Source: an uncultured Erythrobacter sp.
GTDB taxonomy: Bacteria > Pseudomonadota > Alphaproteobacteria > Sphingomonadales > Sphingomonadaceae
Reading direction: 5' to 3'
Length of the DNA stretch: 64,000 bases
Assembly (NCBI GenBank): GCA_947494705.1
Contig: CANLVN010000002.1
Location: 806,001-870,000, forward strand
The translations under genes and the position numbers were made by a program. Shown piece after piece: positions 28,091 through 37,110 of this stretch (position 1 is the stretch's first letter; every line of letters starts with the position of its first letter). Below the pieces are notes generated by a model that saw only the letters and a program-made list of their open reading frames with translations, was not told the origin of the DNA and did no database searches.

Positions 28091-28609
28091 ATTTTTGTAG
28101 AAGCTTCCTTTCCGGACGCAATCCTTCGTGGACTCATCCTCGCGGCGGTCGCGCTGTTCTGGATGGTCCTTCTCATTCGACTGAACGGGCTTCAGACGCT
28201 TTCGAAGATGACAAATATCGACTTTGTCGCGACGATTGCCTTCGGCTCGCTGATCGCCGGTGCTTCGCAGGCGACCGAATGGACCGGATTTGTGCAGGCG
28301 CTTGCGGCAAATGCCGGGCTGCTCGGGCTTCAGGCGATTATCCTGACGGTCAGGAAACACTCGAAAACGGTCAGTACGGCGCTTGGCAATGAGCCATGCC
28401 TGATCATGAGGAACGGTGAGTTCCAGCGTGACGCGATGATGGCCAATGGTGTCAGGCGTGAAGACGTGATCGCCAAGCTGCGCGAGGCGAACGTCCTGCA
28501 ATTATCGGAAGTGCGAGCAGCTATCCTCGAGACGACGGGCGATGTGTCGGTGCTTCATGGCGAGGCCGAGCTCGACAAGATCCTGCTCGAAGACGTGCGC
28601 GGGACTTAG
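28091..28609 (+). CDS. DUF421/YetF family membrane protein (probable ATT start)
   Basis: About 172 residues. Two to three membrane helices (AILRGLILAAVALFWMVLLIRL, FVATIAFGSLIAGA, ALAANAGLLGLQAIIL) are followed by the cytoplasmic YetF domain (NEPCLIMRNGEFQRDAMMANGVRREDVIAKLREANV). This is the DUF421 layout; the family is inner-membrane and of unknown function. No ATG, GTG or TTG lies between residue 20 of the track ORF and the first helix. A perfect AAGGAGAC sits five bases before an in-frame ATT at 28091, which gives (M)FVEASFPD, the usual DUF421 N-terminus. ATG 27962 would add about 43 non-conserved residues overlapping cdd. Confidence 0.75.
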   Translation: MFVEASFPDAILRGLILAAVALFWMVLLIRLNGLQTLSKMTNIDFVATIAFGSLIAGASQATEWTGFVQALAANAGLLGLQAIILTVRKHSKTVSTALGNEPCLIMRNGEFQRDAMMANGVRREDVIAKLREANVLQLSEVRAAILETTGDVSVLHGEAELDKILLEDVRGT

Positions 28610-28616
28610 CCCGCCC

Positions 28617-29756
28617 CTATTTCTCCGCCGTTTCCAACCATTCCAGCAACGCTGCGAGGCAGTCGCGAGCGAGCAGTTTGCAGCGTTCGGGCGACCAGCC
28701 CTGTTCGGGCTCGGGAAACTCCGCAAGATCCTTGTACGGCATTTCCAGCGTCATCGCGCAGGCGCCGAAGCGTTCGGCGACCTGATTGGTCGAGATCGCC
28801 AGGTTGGCCTTGCCCGCCGGAGTGACGGGATAGCCCAGCTTGGTCTGGAAATCCGGCGTGCGGCGGTCGAGGATGCGCTGGTAGCGGTAGAATTGCTCGC
28901 CCTGTTCGTCGGTCCAGCTCGGGATGCCTTCAAACCCGGCGAGGAAAACCGCCGGAATCGCTTCATCGCCATGGACGTCCATCGCGTAATCGACGCCGAT
29001 TTCGTCCATCTTCGCACGGATGGCGAGGACTTCGGGTGACTTTTCGGCACTCGGCTCGGCCCATTCGCGGTTGAGGTTGGTGCCGACCGCATTGGTGCGC
29101 AAATGGCCGCGTCGCGAGCCATCGGGGTTGCAGTTGGGCACGATGTGCAGGCGGCAATGCTTGCGCAGGCCACGCGCAATCGGATCACCCGGATCGGTCA
29201 GGCATTCGAGCGCGCCTTCCATCCACCATTCAGCCTGCGTCTCACCGGGATGCTGGCGCGCGTAGAACCAGACCTTTTTGTCGCCTTCCCCCATCTCCAG
29301 CATGTCGAGCGGCTGGCCGTCGAGCGTGGTGGTGAGGCGAACGAGGTCGACGCCTTCACATGCAGCAGCCTCCGCGACGAGATCGTGGTGCCGTTCCATC
29401 GAATAGGGCGCGAAATAGGCGAACCACGCGGTCGGCGCGGCGGGCATATACCGGATCGTCAGCGTGCCGTTGTCTTCATCCTTGTCGAAGGAAGACGCCG
29501 CGCGCGCCCAGTATTCGCGATCCTCGGAGACGCATGCGTCGTAGTCGGGCCAGCCGCCGGGATAGGCGCTGTCGTTCAGGCCCGTGATCTTTAGCGTGAC
29601 TTCTTCTCCCATCGCGCCGGTCACCCGGAAGTGAAACCACTGCGCGAATTCGCTCATGTGGTCCTTCGGGATGGCGAGGCGCGCTGTTCGTCCGTCGATC
29701 GACAGCACTTCGATATTGCCGCTGTCGAAGCCGGCGTCGATGGCGATTTGGGTCAT
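28617..29756 (-). CDS. M14 zinc carboxypeptidase, cytosolic-carboxypeptidase-like
   Basis: 379 residues. An N-terminal beta-sandwich domain of about 110 residues ([24 protein letters not shown]) precedes the M14 peptidase. The zinc motif is [13 protein letters not shown] (HxxE), and the later DVHGDE His with a terminal catalytic Glu region ([10 protein letters not shown]) completes the set. This architecture is that of bacterial CCP6-like enzymes related to tubulin deglutamylases. It has no signal peptide and so is cytoplasmic. Substrates in bacteria are unknown. The start is the ATG at 29756, overlapping the stop of the lipoprotein gene (ATGA coupling). It converges on the DUF421 gene with a seven-base gap. 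Confidence 0.88.
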   Translation of the reverse strand: MTQIAIDAGFDSGNIEVLSIDGRTARLAIPKDHMSEFAQWFHFRVTGAMGEEVTLKITGLNDSAYPGGWPDYDACVSEDREYWARAASSFDKDEDNGTLTIRYMPAAPTAWFAYFAPYSMERHHDLVAEAAACEGVDLVRLTTTLDGQPLDMLEMGEGDKKVWFYARQHPGETQAEWWMEGALECLTDPGDPIARGLRKHCRLHIVPNCNPDGSRRGHLRTNAVGTNLNREWAEPSAEKSPEVLAIRAKMDEIGVDYAMDVHGDEAIPAVFLAGFEGIPSWTDEQGEQFYRYQRILDRRTPDFQTKLGYPVTPAGKANLAISTNQVAERFGACAMTLEMPYKDLAEFPEPEQGWSPERCKLLARDCLAALLEWLETAEK

Positions 29757-30376
29757 TGGGTTTCCTGAAGTTCGTCCGCTGGAATGGTTATGGTCTCGCC
29801 ATTGCCACCGGGGAAGTCGCGGAACAAGGCCGCAGACAGCGCGCGTGCGCTGGCGTCCACATCGGCCAGCGGGCTGTCGGCGGAAATTGCCTGCGTGGCG
29901 CGGCCTTCCCACAGGCTGGCCCCGTTCGCGCCCGAAATACGCACCGAAAGCTCGCTCACCGCGCTGGGCGGGCTTTTCCCGCCGCCAAGGTCGATACCAA
30001 CACCCAGTCCGACGCCGCTACCATAGCTGCCCGTACCCGCGCCGACGCCGACATTGACCGGTCCACGCGAACGCGCCGCGGCGATGGGCTCGCGCGACGT
30101 GCGCACGGTCGCGACCTGGATGCCCGGCCCTTCCTGCCGCACCAGCGTATAGCCAAGACCGCGCAACTCGTTCTGGATCGCGGTGGCAAAGGCGGCCTTG
30201 GCGTTCTGGTTCGAAAGTTCCTCGGGGAAGTAGATCACGATCGGACCCTGGCCGAGCGCAGAGCGATCTTCGGCGACGAAGCGGGTGACCTCGACCGGGC
30301 CGGTAAAGGCGCTGGTGCAACCGGCAAGGGCGGTAGCGGTCAACAGGATTGCGAATGAGCGTGGGATCGTGAGCAT
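29753..30376 (-). CDS. DUF4136-like lipoprotein
   Basis: 207 residues. A lipoprotein signal ([16 protein letters not shown]) gives an anchored Cys. The mature part has [23 protein letters not shown], a Gly-rich stretch ([24 protein letters not shown]) and ends in [16 protein letters not shown]. The last motif recurs in the lipoprotein at 61505-62173 (FTDFPGSNGETVRI), so the two are probable paralogues. DUF4136 proteins are envelope lipoproteins without known function. The start is the ATG at 30376, with GAGG about ten bases upstream. The stop overlaps the next gene by four bases. Confidence 0.72.
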   Translation of the reverse strand: MLTIPRSFAILLTATALAGCTSAFTGPVEVTRFVAEDRSALGQGPIVIYFPEELSNQNAKAAFATAIQNELRGLGYTLVRQEGPGIQVATVRTSREPIAAARSRGPVNVGVGAGTGSYGSGVGLGVGIDLGGGKSPPSAVSELSVRISGANGASLWEGRATQAISADSPLADVDASARALSAALFRDFPGGNGETITIPADELQETQ

Positions 30377-30517
30377 GATATTCTTTCCTCTCGGTTTTCC
30401 CATACAGGCGCGCATTGTCCGGGGCAAAAACATAAGTTGGCGACGGCCTTAACTGGCGATCATGGGCGTTGGATAGCTAAACGGTTTGAAAAGGGATTTG
30501 GTTTACGCCCGTGTCCC

Positions 30518-31564
30518 ATGAATATTGCAACCCGACTTCCTGCCAAGCCTTGCGTCCTGGTGACGGGCGGCGCGGGCTATATCGGCAGCCACGCGGTGCT
30601 GGCCCTTCTCGATGCGGGCTGGCCCGTGGCGGTGATCGACAATCTGTCGACCGGTTTTCGCTTTGCAGTTCCCGAAGGCGTGCCGCTTTACGTGGGCGAT
30701 ATCGAGGATACCACGCTGCTCGAACGCATCTTCGCAGAGCACGAAGTCGCCGCGATCATGCATTTCGCTGGCTCGATCGTGGTGCCTGAAAGCGTTGCCG
30801 ACCCGCTGAAATATTACCACAACAACACCGCCAAGAGCCGTTCGCTGCTCGACGCGGCGGTGAAGGCTGGCGTGCCGCATTTCATATTCTCCTCCACCGC
30901 AGCGACCTATGGGATGCCGGAGGCGGGTGCGGTGAGCGAAGAGACGCCGCAAGTGCCGATCAACCCTTATGGCTGGTCGAAGCTGATGACCGAGCAGATG
31001 CTGGTCGACACCGCCGCTGCGCACCGCATCAATTTCTGCGCGCTGCGCTACTTCAACGTGGCGGGCGCCGACCCGCAGGCGCGCACGGGCCAGTCGACGG
31101 CGGGGGCGACGCATCTCATCAAGGTCGCGCTCGAAGCGGCATTGGGCAAGCGCGACCATGTCGGCGTTTTCGGCACCGACTATGAAACAACCGACGGGAC
31201 GGGGGTGCGCGACTATATTCATGTCAGCGACCTTGCCCAGGCGCACGTGCTGGCGCTCGAAGCGCTCATCGACAAGCCTGAGCGCTCCTTGCGCATGAAT
31301 TGCGGTTACGGGCGCGGCTTTTCCGTTCTCGAAGTGCTCGACGCCGTCGACCGCGTGACGAAACAAAAGATCGAGCGCCGGATGGAGCCGCGCCGCCCCG
31401 GCGATCCCGGAATGCTGATCTCAGACCCCTCGTTGATCCGCGCGACGCTTGACTGGCAGCCGCAATATGACGATCTCGACACCATCGTTACTCACGCTCT
31501 GGCATGGGAGCGCAAACTGGCGCAGCTTCGCGAGAAGGTTGACTTCAACCGATTCGCTGCTTAA
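30518..31564 (+). CDS. galE: UDP-glucose 4-epimerase
   Basis: 348 residues of the extended SDR family. [23 protein letters not shown] binds NAD. DNLSTGFRFAV, IMHFAGSIVVPESV, FSSTAATYGMPE (catalytic Ser/Thr) and NPYGWSKLMTEQML (YxxxK) complete the epimerase core, followed by YFNVAGADP. It interconverts UDP-glucose and UDP-galactose and so supplies galactosyl donor for surface polysaccharides. The start is the ATG at 30518, directly before a normal-length N-terminus; the track start at 30437 lies in the leader. It is not linked to the sugar cluster at the window's left end. Confidence 0.92.
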   Translation: MNIATRLPAKPCVLVTGGAGYIGSHAVLALLDAGWPVAVIDNLSTGFRFAVPEGVPLYVGDIEDTTLLERIFAEHEVAAIMHFAGSIVVPESVADPLKYYHNNTAKSRSLLDAAVKAGVPHFIFSSTAATYGMPEAGAVSEETPQVPINPYGWSKLMTEQMLVDTAAAHRINFCALRYFNVAGADPQARTGQSTAGATHLIKVALEAALGKRDHVGVFGTDYETTDGTGVRDYIHVSDLAQAHVLALEALIDKPERSLRMNCGYGRGFSVLEVLDAVDRVTKQKIERRMEPRRPGDPGMLISDPSLIRATLDWQPQYDDLDTIVTHALAWERKLAQLREKVDFNRFAA

Positions 31565-31631
31565 GCGCGCGCCTTGAATTTCCGGCATCGGGGACTATCT
31601 CCGATGCCTGTTTTATTTTCGGGAAAATGTC

Positions 31632-31757
31632 ATGAAGATCCGCAACAGCCTCAAGTCGCTGAAGAACCGCCATCGCGATTGCCGCGTCATTCGCCGTCGC
31701 GGGCGCACCTATGTCATCAACAAGACCAACCGTCGTTTCAAGGCCCGCCAGGGTTAA
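31632..31757 (+). CDS. rpmJ: 50S ribosomal protein L36, zinc-free (type B) form
   Basis: 41 residues, below the ORF-track limit: [20 protein letters not shown] then [21 protein letters not shown]. The sequence is L36 of the YkgO type found in many proteobacteria. It lacks the C-x2-C...C-x4-H zinc ligands of the classical form and keeps one Cys at position 17. It completes the large ribosomal subunit near the L11/23S contact. GGGAAAATGTC precedes the ATG. A strong hairpin follows, so it is probably monocistronic. Confidence 0.93.
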   Translation: MKIRNSLKSLKNRHRDCRVIRRRGRTYVINKTNRRFKARQG

Positions 31758-31801
31758 GTAACGATGTGGCCGGTCGCTCGGGTGAGTGACCGACGAAAGC
31801 A

Positions 31802-31831
31802 GCGGCCCGCCTCCACCGGAGCGCGGGCCGC
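31802..31831 (+). terminator. rho-independent terminator after rpmJ
   Basis: GCGGCCCGC-CTCC-ACC-GGAG-C-GCGGGCCGC forms a stem of 13 pairs with one bulged C. It is followed by AGCCTTTTGG. It lies 45 bases after the rpmJ stop and just before the HAD gene. It overlaps the upstream part of the track ORF that starts at 31786, which argues against that start. Confidence 0.8.
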
Positions 31832-31869
31832 AGCCTTTTGGGCGACAGGTAACGTTCGGAGTTGGTGAT

Positions 31870-32472
31870 TTGGACAAGGCAGTGGTTTTCGATGTCGGGC
31901 GCGTGCTGTTCCACTGGCAATTGCGCGCGTTGTTCGAAAAGCTGATCGAGGATCGTGAGGAGCTTGACTGGTTCCTTGCCAACGTCGTCACCGAGGAATG
32001 GCATTTCCAGCACGATCGTGGCGTCCCGCTGGCGCAGATGCTGCCTGAGCGGCTGGCGAAATATCCCGACCAGGCGCTGCGTATCGCCGCCTATGCCGCG
32101 CGATTCAACGAAACCTGTTACGCTCCGATGGAAGGCGTGCACGAATTGGTCGGCCGGCTTCATGGCCGGGGCGTGCCGCTGTTCTGCCTCACCAATTACG
32201 GCGACGAACTGTTCGCGCAATTTCGCGCCAGCGAGCCGATTTTCGACCTGTTCGAGGATATCATCGTGTCCGGCACCGAGCGTATCGCCAAGCCAGACCC
32301 GCGAATTTACGAGATCGTCGAGAAGCGCAGCGGGCGCGATGGTGCGGCATTGTTCTTTACCGATGACAATCCGACGAATGTCGAAGCCGCCAAGGCGCGC
32401 GACTGGGACGCGCACCTGTTCACCAACGCCGGAGCGCTGGAGGCACAGCTTACGGCGGCGGGCCTACTCTAG
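31870..32472 (+). CDS. HAD-superfamily hydrolase
   Basis: 200 residues. Motif I is VVFDVGRVLFHW, motif II is CLTNYGDE (a Thr/Ser after LTN), motif III is the AKPDPRIYE Lys and motif IV is FFTDDNPTNVEAA. The cap is helical (C1), so small phosphorylated metabolites or haloacids are plausible substrates. Motif I has Arg where phosphatases often have Gly (DVGRVL). The start is TTG at 31870, with GGAG eight bases upstream; this gives a normal-length protein. The track GTG at 31786 would put 28 non-conserved residues over the rpmJ terminator. Confidence 0.87.
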   Translation: MDKAVVFDVGRVLFHWQLRALFEKLIEDREELDWFLANVVTEEWHFQHDRGVPLAQMLPERLAKYPDQALRIAAYAARFNETCYAPMEGVHELVGRLHGRGVPLFCLTNYGDELFAQFRASEPIFDLFEDIIVSGTERIAKPDPRIYEIVEKRSGRDGAALFFTDDNPTNVEAAKARDWDAHLFTNAGALEAQLTAAGLL

Positions 32473-32487
32473 ATCAACAAAGAAAAA

Positions 32488-32524
32488 CCCCCAGCCGCGC
32501 TCCGCAAGGAGGCGCTGCCGGGGG
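32488..32524 (-). terminator. imperfect GC-rich hairpin with T tract on the minus strand
   Basis: CCCCCAGCCGCGCTCC-GCAA-GGAGGCGCTGCCGGGGG pairs imperfectly. Read on the minus strand it ends in GGGGGTTTTTCTTTG. It lies downstream of the secreted-protein gene at 32608 and opposite the end of the HAD gene, so it may serve both genes. Confidence 0.6.
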
Positions 32525-32562
32525 CTGGACAGTTGGCCCGCGTCTAGCACGGGCGGGTTGAC

Positions 32563-32599
32563 CGAAAGCGCTGCGGGGAGAGGTTTTGCAGCGCTTTCG
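32563..32599 (-). repeat. perfect 12-bp inverted repeat after the CC_3452-like gene
   Basis: CGAAAGCGCTGC (32563-32574) and GCAGCGCTTTCG (32588-32599) are exact reverse complements with a 13-base loop, nine bases past the stop codon of the minus-strand gene. No T tract follows. With the next hairpin it makes a tandem pair. Confidence 0.6.
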
Positions 32600-32607
32600 A
32601 GAAAAGG

Positions 32608-32949
32608 TCAGTTACCGTTGCAGCGGGCAATCTGCTTGGCTTCGAGCGCTTCGCCATCGGCGCGGAACTCGGTGATTTCGCCCATTTCACGGGCGAGGCC
32701 ACGGCAGATGCGGGCAGGGCGTGACGAGCCCTTGTTGGCGACGCAGGTCGTGCCCTTGCATGCCCAGGCGATGCCGCCAGCGATGGCACGATCGTCTTCG
32801 GCCGGCTGCGCGAGGGTCGCGGTGTAGTACGGCGCGTTTTGCGCGGCGAGCGGCGCGGTCGAGGTCGCAAGGCCGAAAGAGGCGGCGGTGTAGACGAGCG
32901 CCGACGCGAAGATGGCGATACGGCTGGCGGTACGAACGGAGAGGGTCAT
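32608..32949 (-). CDS. small secreted protein, Caulobacter CC_3452-like
   Basis: 113 residues. A signal peptide (MTLSVRTASRIAIFASALVYTAASFGLATSTAPLAA) ends near AAQ. The mature part is YYTATLAQPAEDDRAIAGGIAWACKGTTCVANKGSSRPARICRGLAREMGE with a C-terminal RCNGN. Two of its four Cys lie in WACKGTTC, and the others may form a second disulfide. I recall this pattern from sphingomonad and Caulobacter proteins annotated as CC_3452 family; the function is unknown. The start is the ATG at 32949, not 33000. It diverges from the HxlR gene over a region with a 24-base near-palindrome. Confidence 0.75.
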   Translation of the reverse strand: MTLSVRTASRIAIFASALVYTAASFGLATSTAPLAAQNAPYYTATLAQPAEDDRAIAGGIAWACKGTTCVANKGSSRPARICRGLAREMGEITEFRADGEALEAKQIARCNGN

Positions 32950-33044
32950 CACAGGTGTTCCTTTCGGTGGAGGGGCCCGAATTTGGGTTTTGCGATGCAA
33001 GGCTTCGGAACGAAACCAGTTGCGAATCGCTACCTATGATACTA

Positions 33045-33068
33045 AGTTTTAAGTTGCAACTAAAAACT
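33045..33068. promoter_or_regulatory. 24-bp near-perfect palindrome between CC_3452-like and hxlR genes
   Basis: AGTTTTAAGTTG|CAACTAAAAACT is symmetrical except for one mismatched pair. The sequence is much richer in A and T than its surroundings and has a TATGAT (-10-like) hexamer just upstream at 33035. Its length and symmetry suit a dimeric winged-helix regulator such as the adjacent HxlR protein. The link is inferred. Confidence 0.55.
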
Positions 33069-33163
33069 GAAAACTTTTCGCGACATTTTAGCGCTTCGAA
33101 ACGTGTCGATTTTGCGATTGGCCGACAATGCGTTAGATAGGTTGCAGTGAGAGGACTGAAAGT

Positions 33164-33715
33164 ATGGGCGACATCAGAGAACCACTGCGCGAATTGATCG
33201 AATGCGGCCTGCCGCAGGCACTCGAAGTCATGGGCGAACGCTGGTCGTTCATGATCCTGCGGGCGAGCTTCAACGGTCTCAAGCATTTCGAGGAATTCCT
33301 CACCGAACTCGGTATCGCGCGGAACATTCTCTCCAATCGCCTCGCCAAGCTGGTGGAGCACGGCATCCTCAAGCGTGAGCCGTGTGCCGACGACCGGCGC
33401 AAGATCGAATATCGCCTTACGGCCAAGGGTTTCGACCTGCTTCCCGCCATGCTGGCGCTGCGCCAGTGGGGGCAGAAATACGGCACAGAGATGGTCGAGA
33501 ACCCTGTGCTGGTCGACGAAAGCGACCGCTTGCCCATTGGTCCGATCTCCATCCTGTCGCACGACGGACGTGTCCTGGGTCACGAAGATCTTCTGCTCGT
33601 GCGGCGCGAAGACCTCGGCAAACGTGTCGACGGATCGGTCGCAACCCCGGGAAGCGGAACCAACCTGGGCGATGTGGTCGATATCGAGGCCGCGAAGAAA
33701 GTCGCCGCTGGCTGA
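33164..33715 (+). CDS. HxlR family transcriptional regulator
   Basis: 183 residues. The winged helix reads CGLPQALEVMGERWSFMILRASFNGLKHFEEFLTELGIARNILSNRLAKLVEHGILKREP with the beta-wing DDRRKIEYRLTAKG, a typical HxlR domain. The C-terminal 60 residues (ISILSHDGRVLGHEDLLLVRREDLGKRV) extend past the minimal domain and could form a small ligand or dimer element. The single Cys (EC) before the DNA-binding helices matches redox-sensing HxlR members, but sensing is not shown. GAGG lies nine bases before the ATG. The upstream palindrome is a candidate operator for self-control. Confidence 0.88.
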   Translation: MGDIREPLRELIECGLPQALEVMGERWSFMILRASFNGLKHFEEFLTELGIARNILSNRLAKLVEHGILKREPCADDRRKIEYRLTAKGFDLLPAMLALRQWGQKYGTEMVENPVLVDESDRLPIGPISILSHDGRVLGHEDLLLVRREDLGKRVDGSVATPGSGTNLGDVVDIEAAKKVAAG

Positions 33716-34046
33716 TTCGACGCCGCTCACCACCCCCGATGGACGCTATATCGTCGTGCGCGGACGGCTGTGGCGCGCGAGCAATCCTGCGCTATCCGAA
33801 TCCGAGCGCCAGCGTCATGTCGGCGAACTGATGGATGCAAGGCGCGCTGTCGGGGAAGCCCGGCGCAACGACGATGAAGCCGCAGAAAAAGCCGCTCGTG
33901 CCCGCGTCCACGCCGCGAAACTGGCGCTGGGCGAACGGGGGCCGGTGTGGTGGGACGATGGCGCGCCAGACGAAAACCGAAAATTGGTGAGGAATTCGAC
34001 CTACGCCGACTGGTGGCGGGACGATGGGGGCTGTAGCGAGGCCTGA
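33672..34046 (+). CDS. conserved small protein of unknown function, overlapping hxlR
   Basis: Up to 124 residues. The conserved part begins at [24 protein letters not shown] and includes [44 protein letters not shown] and TYADWW. I recognise the pattern from other alphaproteobacteria ([11 protein letters not shown] near the C-terminus) but know no function. The only ATG, at 33672, would overlap hxlR by 44 bases. The natural start may instead be the in-frame CTG at 33708, overlapping by eight bases. It ends two bases before recQ. The Trp-rich C-terminus has no membrane helix. Confidence 0.65.
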   Translation: MWSISRPRRKSPLADSTPLTTPDGRYIVVRGRLWRASNPALSESERQRHVGELMDARRAVGEARRNDDEAAEKAARARVHAAKLALGERGPVWWDDGAPDENRKLVRNSTYADWWRDDGGCSEA

Positions 34047-34048
34047 CC

Positions 34049-35842
34049 ATGGCCGACACCGTCTCCCCCGACATCCACGAGATCCTTCGCCGCACATTCG
34101 GCTTTGCGGGCTTTCGCGGTCAGCAGGAGGCGGTCATCGACCGCATCATGGCGGGGCAGAACACGCTCGCGCTGATGCCCACGGGGGCGGGAAAGTCGCT
34201 GTGCTACCAGATACCGGCTATCGCCCGGCCCGGCACCGCTATCGTCGTTTCGCCGCTGATCGCGCTCATGCACGACCAGATCCGCGCGGCGCGGGCGGTG
34301 GGCATTCGCGCGGCTTCGATGACCAGTGCCGATATGGACAAGGCCGAAACAGCAGAGGCGTTACGGCGGGGCGAGCTCGACCTGCTTTATGTCGCGCCCG
34401 AGCGGGTCAACACGACCGCCTTCCAGTCGCTGCTGACCGCCGCCGACATCTCGCTATTCGCCATCGACGAAGCGCATTGCGTTTCGGAATGGGGCCACGA
34501 TTTCCGCCCGGACTACCGCGAACTGCGCCCCATGCTCGACCATTTCGGCGATGTCCCGCGCCTCGCGCTGACTGCGACCGCCGACGAGGTGACGCGTGCC
34601 GATATCCTGAGGCAATTGGGCATTCCGGACGAGGGCCTCATCAAGGCCGGGTTCGACCGCCCCAACATCCGCTACACCATCTCCGCCCGCAACAGCGTCG
34701 GCAGGCAGATCGCCGAACTGATCGAGCGGCTGCCCGGTGCAGGCATCGTCTACGCGCCGAGCCGCAAGGGCGCTGAGGACCTGGCCGAAAAGCTGCGCGC
34801 AACCGGCAGGCCCGTCGGTGCCTATCACGCTGGGCTGCCGCCCGAGCAACGCGCTGCGACGCAGTCGGAGTTCGTCCGCTCCGAGGACATGGTGATCGTC
34901 GCGACCATCGCGTTCGGCATGGGAATCGACAAACCCGACGTGCGCTTTGTCATCCACGCCGGCCTGCCCAAGTCGATCGAGGCCTATTACCAGGAGACGG
35001 GCCGCGCCGGACGTGATGGCGATCCGGCACAGGCGCACATGTTCTGGAGCGCGGCCGATTTCTCCAAGGCGAGGCAATGGCTCGGCGATGTCGAAGAGCA
35101 CCGCTTGCCCGCCGAACGCGCACGCCTGAATTCACTTGCGGCTCTGGTCGAGAGCGCTGGGTGCCGCCGCGCGATCCTGCTTAGGCATTTCGGCGAGGAC
35201 CCACCCAAAAGCTGCGGCAATTGCGACAATTGCCTCGATCCCCCCAAGGTTCTCGACGTGACGACGCTCGCACAGAAAATCCTCTCGGCTGTGTATCGCA
35301 CCGGCCAGAGCTTCGGCATGGGGCATGTCGAGAAAGTCCTGCTGGGCCGCGACGATGATCGCGTGAGCCAGCGTGGGCACGACAAACTGTCTGTCTTCGG
35401 TATCGTAGAGGGCGAGGACGCAGGCCTGTTGCGCCCGACGATGCGGTATCTGAGCGCGCATGCCATGCTGGTGAACACCGAGCATGGCGGTCTCGCTCTG
35501 GGCCCCGAAGCGCGCGACGTGCTGAAGGGGGATCGCGCCGTGGCGATCGCCGAACCGCCCAAGAAGAAGCCGCGCCGCGGACGCTCGGGAAGTGGCGGTG
35601 CTGTCCCCAATCCGGTTGGTGACCCGCTATTCGAGGCCCTGCGTTCGAAACGCGCTGCATTGGCCAAAGAGAATGGCGTGCCCGCCTACATCATCTTCCA
35701 CGACAGCGTCCTGCGCGCCATCGCCGCCGACCGCCCCGGCACGCTTGCCCGGATGGGCGGCATCCAGGGTGTTGGCGAGAAAAAGCTGGAGACCTGGGGC
35801 GGGGCGTTTCTCGAGGTCGTGCAGGAGTTCGAGGCTCAGTAG
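34049..35842 (+). CDS. recQ: ATP-dependent DNA helicase RecQ
   Basis: 597 residues. The SF2 helicase core has [17 protein letters not shown] (motif I), [19 protein letters not shown] (motif II, DEAH, and the aromatic loop), [13 protein letters not shown] and [35 protein letters not shown] (motifs V-VI). The RecQ-C zinc site reads [24 protein letters not shown]. An HRDC domain ends the protein ([28 protein letters not shown]). It unwinds DNA 3' to 5' in recombination and repair. Its ATG lies two bases after the small upstream gene. Its stop overlaps the serpin gene's stop by seven bases. Confidence 0.96.
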   Translation: MADTVSPDIHEILRRTFGFAGFRGQQEAVIDRIMAGQNTLALMPTGAGKSLCYQIPAIARPGTAIVVSPLIALMHDQIRAARAVGIRAASMTSADMDKAETAEALRRGELDLLYVAPERVNTTAFQSLLTAADISLFAIDEAHCVSEWGHDFRPDYRELRPMLDHFGDVPRLALTATADEVTRADILRQLGIPDEGLIKAGFDRPNIRYTISARNSVGRQIAELIERLPGAGIVYAPSRKGAEDLAEKLRATGRPVGAYHAGLPPEQRAATQSEFVRSEDMVIVATIAFGMGIDKPDVRFVIHAGLPKSIEAYYQETGRAGRDGDPAQAHMFWSAADFSKARQWLGDVEEHRLPAERARLNSLAALVESAGCRRAILLRHFGEDPPKSCGNCDNCLDPPKVLDVTTLAQKILSAVYRTGQSFGMGHVEKVLLGRDDDRVSQRGHDKLSVFGIVEGEDAGLLRPTMRYLSAHAMLVNTEHGGLALGPEARDVLKGDRAVAIAEPPKKKPRRGRSGSGGAVPNPVGDPLFEALRSKRAALAKENGVPAYIIFHDSVLRAIAADRPGTLARMGGIQGVGEKKLETWGGAFLEVVQEFEAQ

Positions 35843-37047
35843 CCCTCGGCCTGCGCGGGCGTGTAGGCCTGCGGATCGGCGATGCGACCCAGGAACAGCA
35901 TCGCGTCGGTGTCGAGGTCGCGCAGCACCACGATGAAAGGCCGGTCGACGACGAAGGGCACCGCACTGCGCGTATCGGGCGGCGGTGCGCTGGTCCGGCG
36001 AATGGTGACCACGGTCACCGCCGCGGCCCGCGTTCCGGAGTCGAATATCTGGAGCTTCGCAAGCTGCTTGGCTCCGCCGATATAGAGGTTGCGCGCTCCG
36101 CTCGCGCCGATCCCTGAGAGATCCGCACAGCTTCTGTCGAACGGTAGCGTCAGGCCCAGCGACTGAAGCGGTGCGATCAGATCGAAATCGGTGTCGATTT
36201 CGAAGCGGGGCAGCTCCATATCGACCAACTGTGGCCGGGTATCGGAAAGAAGCGCCCCGAAATCTTCGATGGTTTCGAGATCGGGGGCGCTTTCCATCAC
36301 CCGGCGGCGTTCGGGCATGATGATGTCCATGGCGTAGCGCTCGTCCCGGTAGGGCAGCCGAACCGCACGCCATCCGTCGCGATCGATCGTGCGCAATTCC
36401 ATGCGCTCCTGCATCAGGCGGAAATCGCGATCCGTTCCGTCCCCGAACAGGAAGGGCTTTTCTTCCCAGTCCTCGAACTTCGTCGCCCAATCGCCGTCGA
36501 AAAAGATCGCGTTGGTAACCAACAGTGCAAGGTCGGAGCTGATGTCGGAAGGGCTTACTACCTCGGGGATCAGGCCGTCGGTATTCTCTTCAGCCCACGC
36601 ATTGATCTTGCGCACCGCCTCGTCTGGCTGGTTCTTGTCGATCGGTTCGGCCCCCGCTGCGTATTGCCGCTGGGCGGCATCGACGAAGGCAGGGCGGATG
36701 GAGAATTGCCGGTCGACCCAGAGACGGCTCGCAAGACGCAGCTCAACACCCTCGCCATCGCGAATATAGTCGCCGGGCGAGCGGGGCGGCGGGAGCACAT
36801 CTGCGAGCTGCTGCGCGGTTTCACCCTTGGCTCCGAGAGAGACAATCCCAAATGCGTAATCGACGCTCAGCGGAGAAAAGAACACGTTGGCGGCCGGACC
36901 TGCTTGCGCGTCCAGTACCGGCAGCAACTCTGCCGCTCCCGAAGGGTTCGCTCCCACCGGTCCATCACCCGGCGTATCGTCGGCGGGCCTGCTGGCGCAG
37001 GCGGTCAGGCAAAGCGCGGTGAAGACGCAGATCAGGCGGTGAAACAT
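35836..37047 (-). CDS. serpin family serine-protease inhibitor, predicted lipoprotein
   Basis: 403 residues. A lipoprotein signal ([16 protein letters not shown]) anchors it, probably to the outer membrane facing the periplasm. The serpin core is clear: [82 protein letters not shown], and the ending [30 protein letters not shown]. The reactive loop lies near residues 338-362. Its hinge is [12 protein letters not shown], with small residues at P12-P9 and Gly-Thr at P15-P14. That fits an inhibitory serpin. Bacterial serpins are known but uncommon. The target protease is unknown. Confidence 0.88.
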   Translation of the reverse strand: MFHRLICVFTALCLTACASRPADDTPGDGPVGANPSGAAELLPVLDAQAGPAANVFFSPLSVDYAFGIVSLGAKGETAQQLADVLPPPRSPGDYIRDGEGVELRLASRLWVDRQFSIRPAFVDAAQRQYAAGAEPIDKNQPDEAVRKINAWAEENTDGLIPEVVSPSDISSDLALLVTNAIFFDGDWATKFEDWEEKPFLFGDGTDRDFRLMQERMELRTIDRDGWRAVRLPYRDERYAMDIIMPERRRVMESAPDLETIEDFGALLSDTRPQLVDMELPRFEIDTDFDLIAPLQSLGLTLPFDRSCADLSGIGASGARNLYIGGAKQLAKLQIFDSGTRAAAVTVVTIRRTSAPPPDTRSAVPFVVDRPFIVVLRDLDTDAMLFLGRIADPQAYTPAQAEGY

Positions 37048-37110
37048 GGGCCAGGTCCTTGAGACATCATTCTTTTCAAAACCGTCCCGGCTCTGCCCGG
37101 TTCCTTCGCT

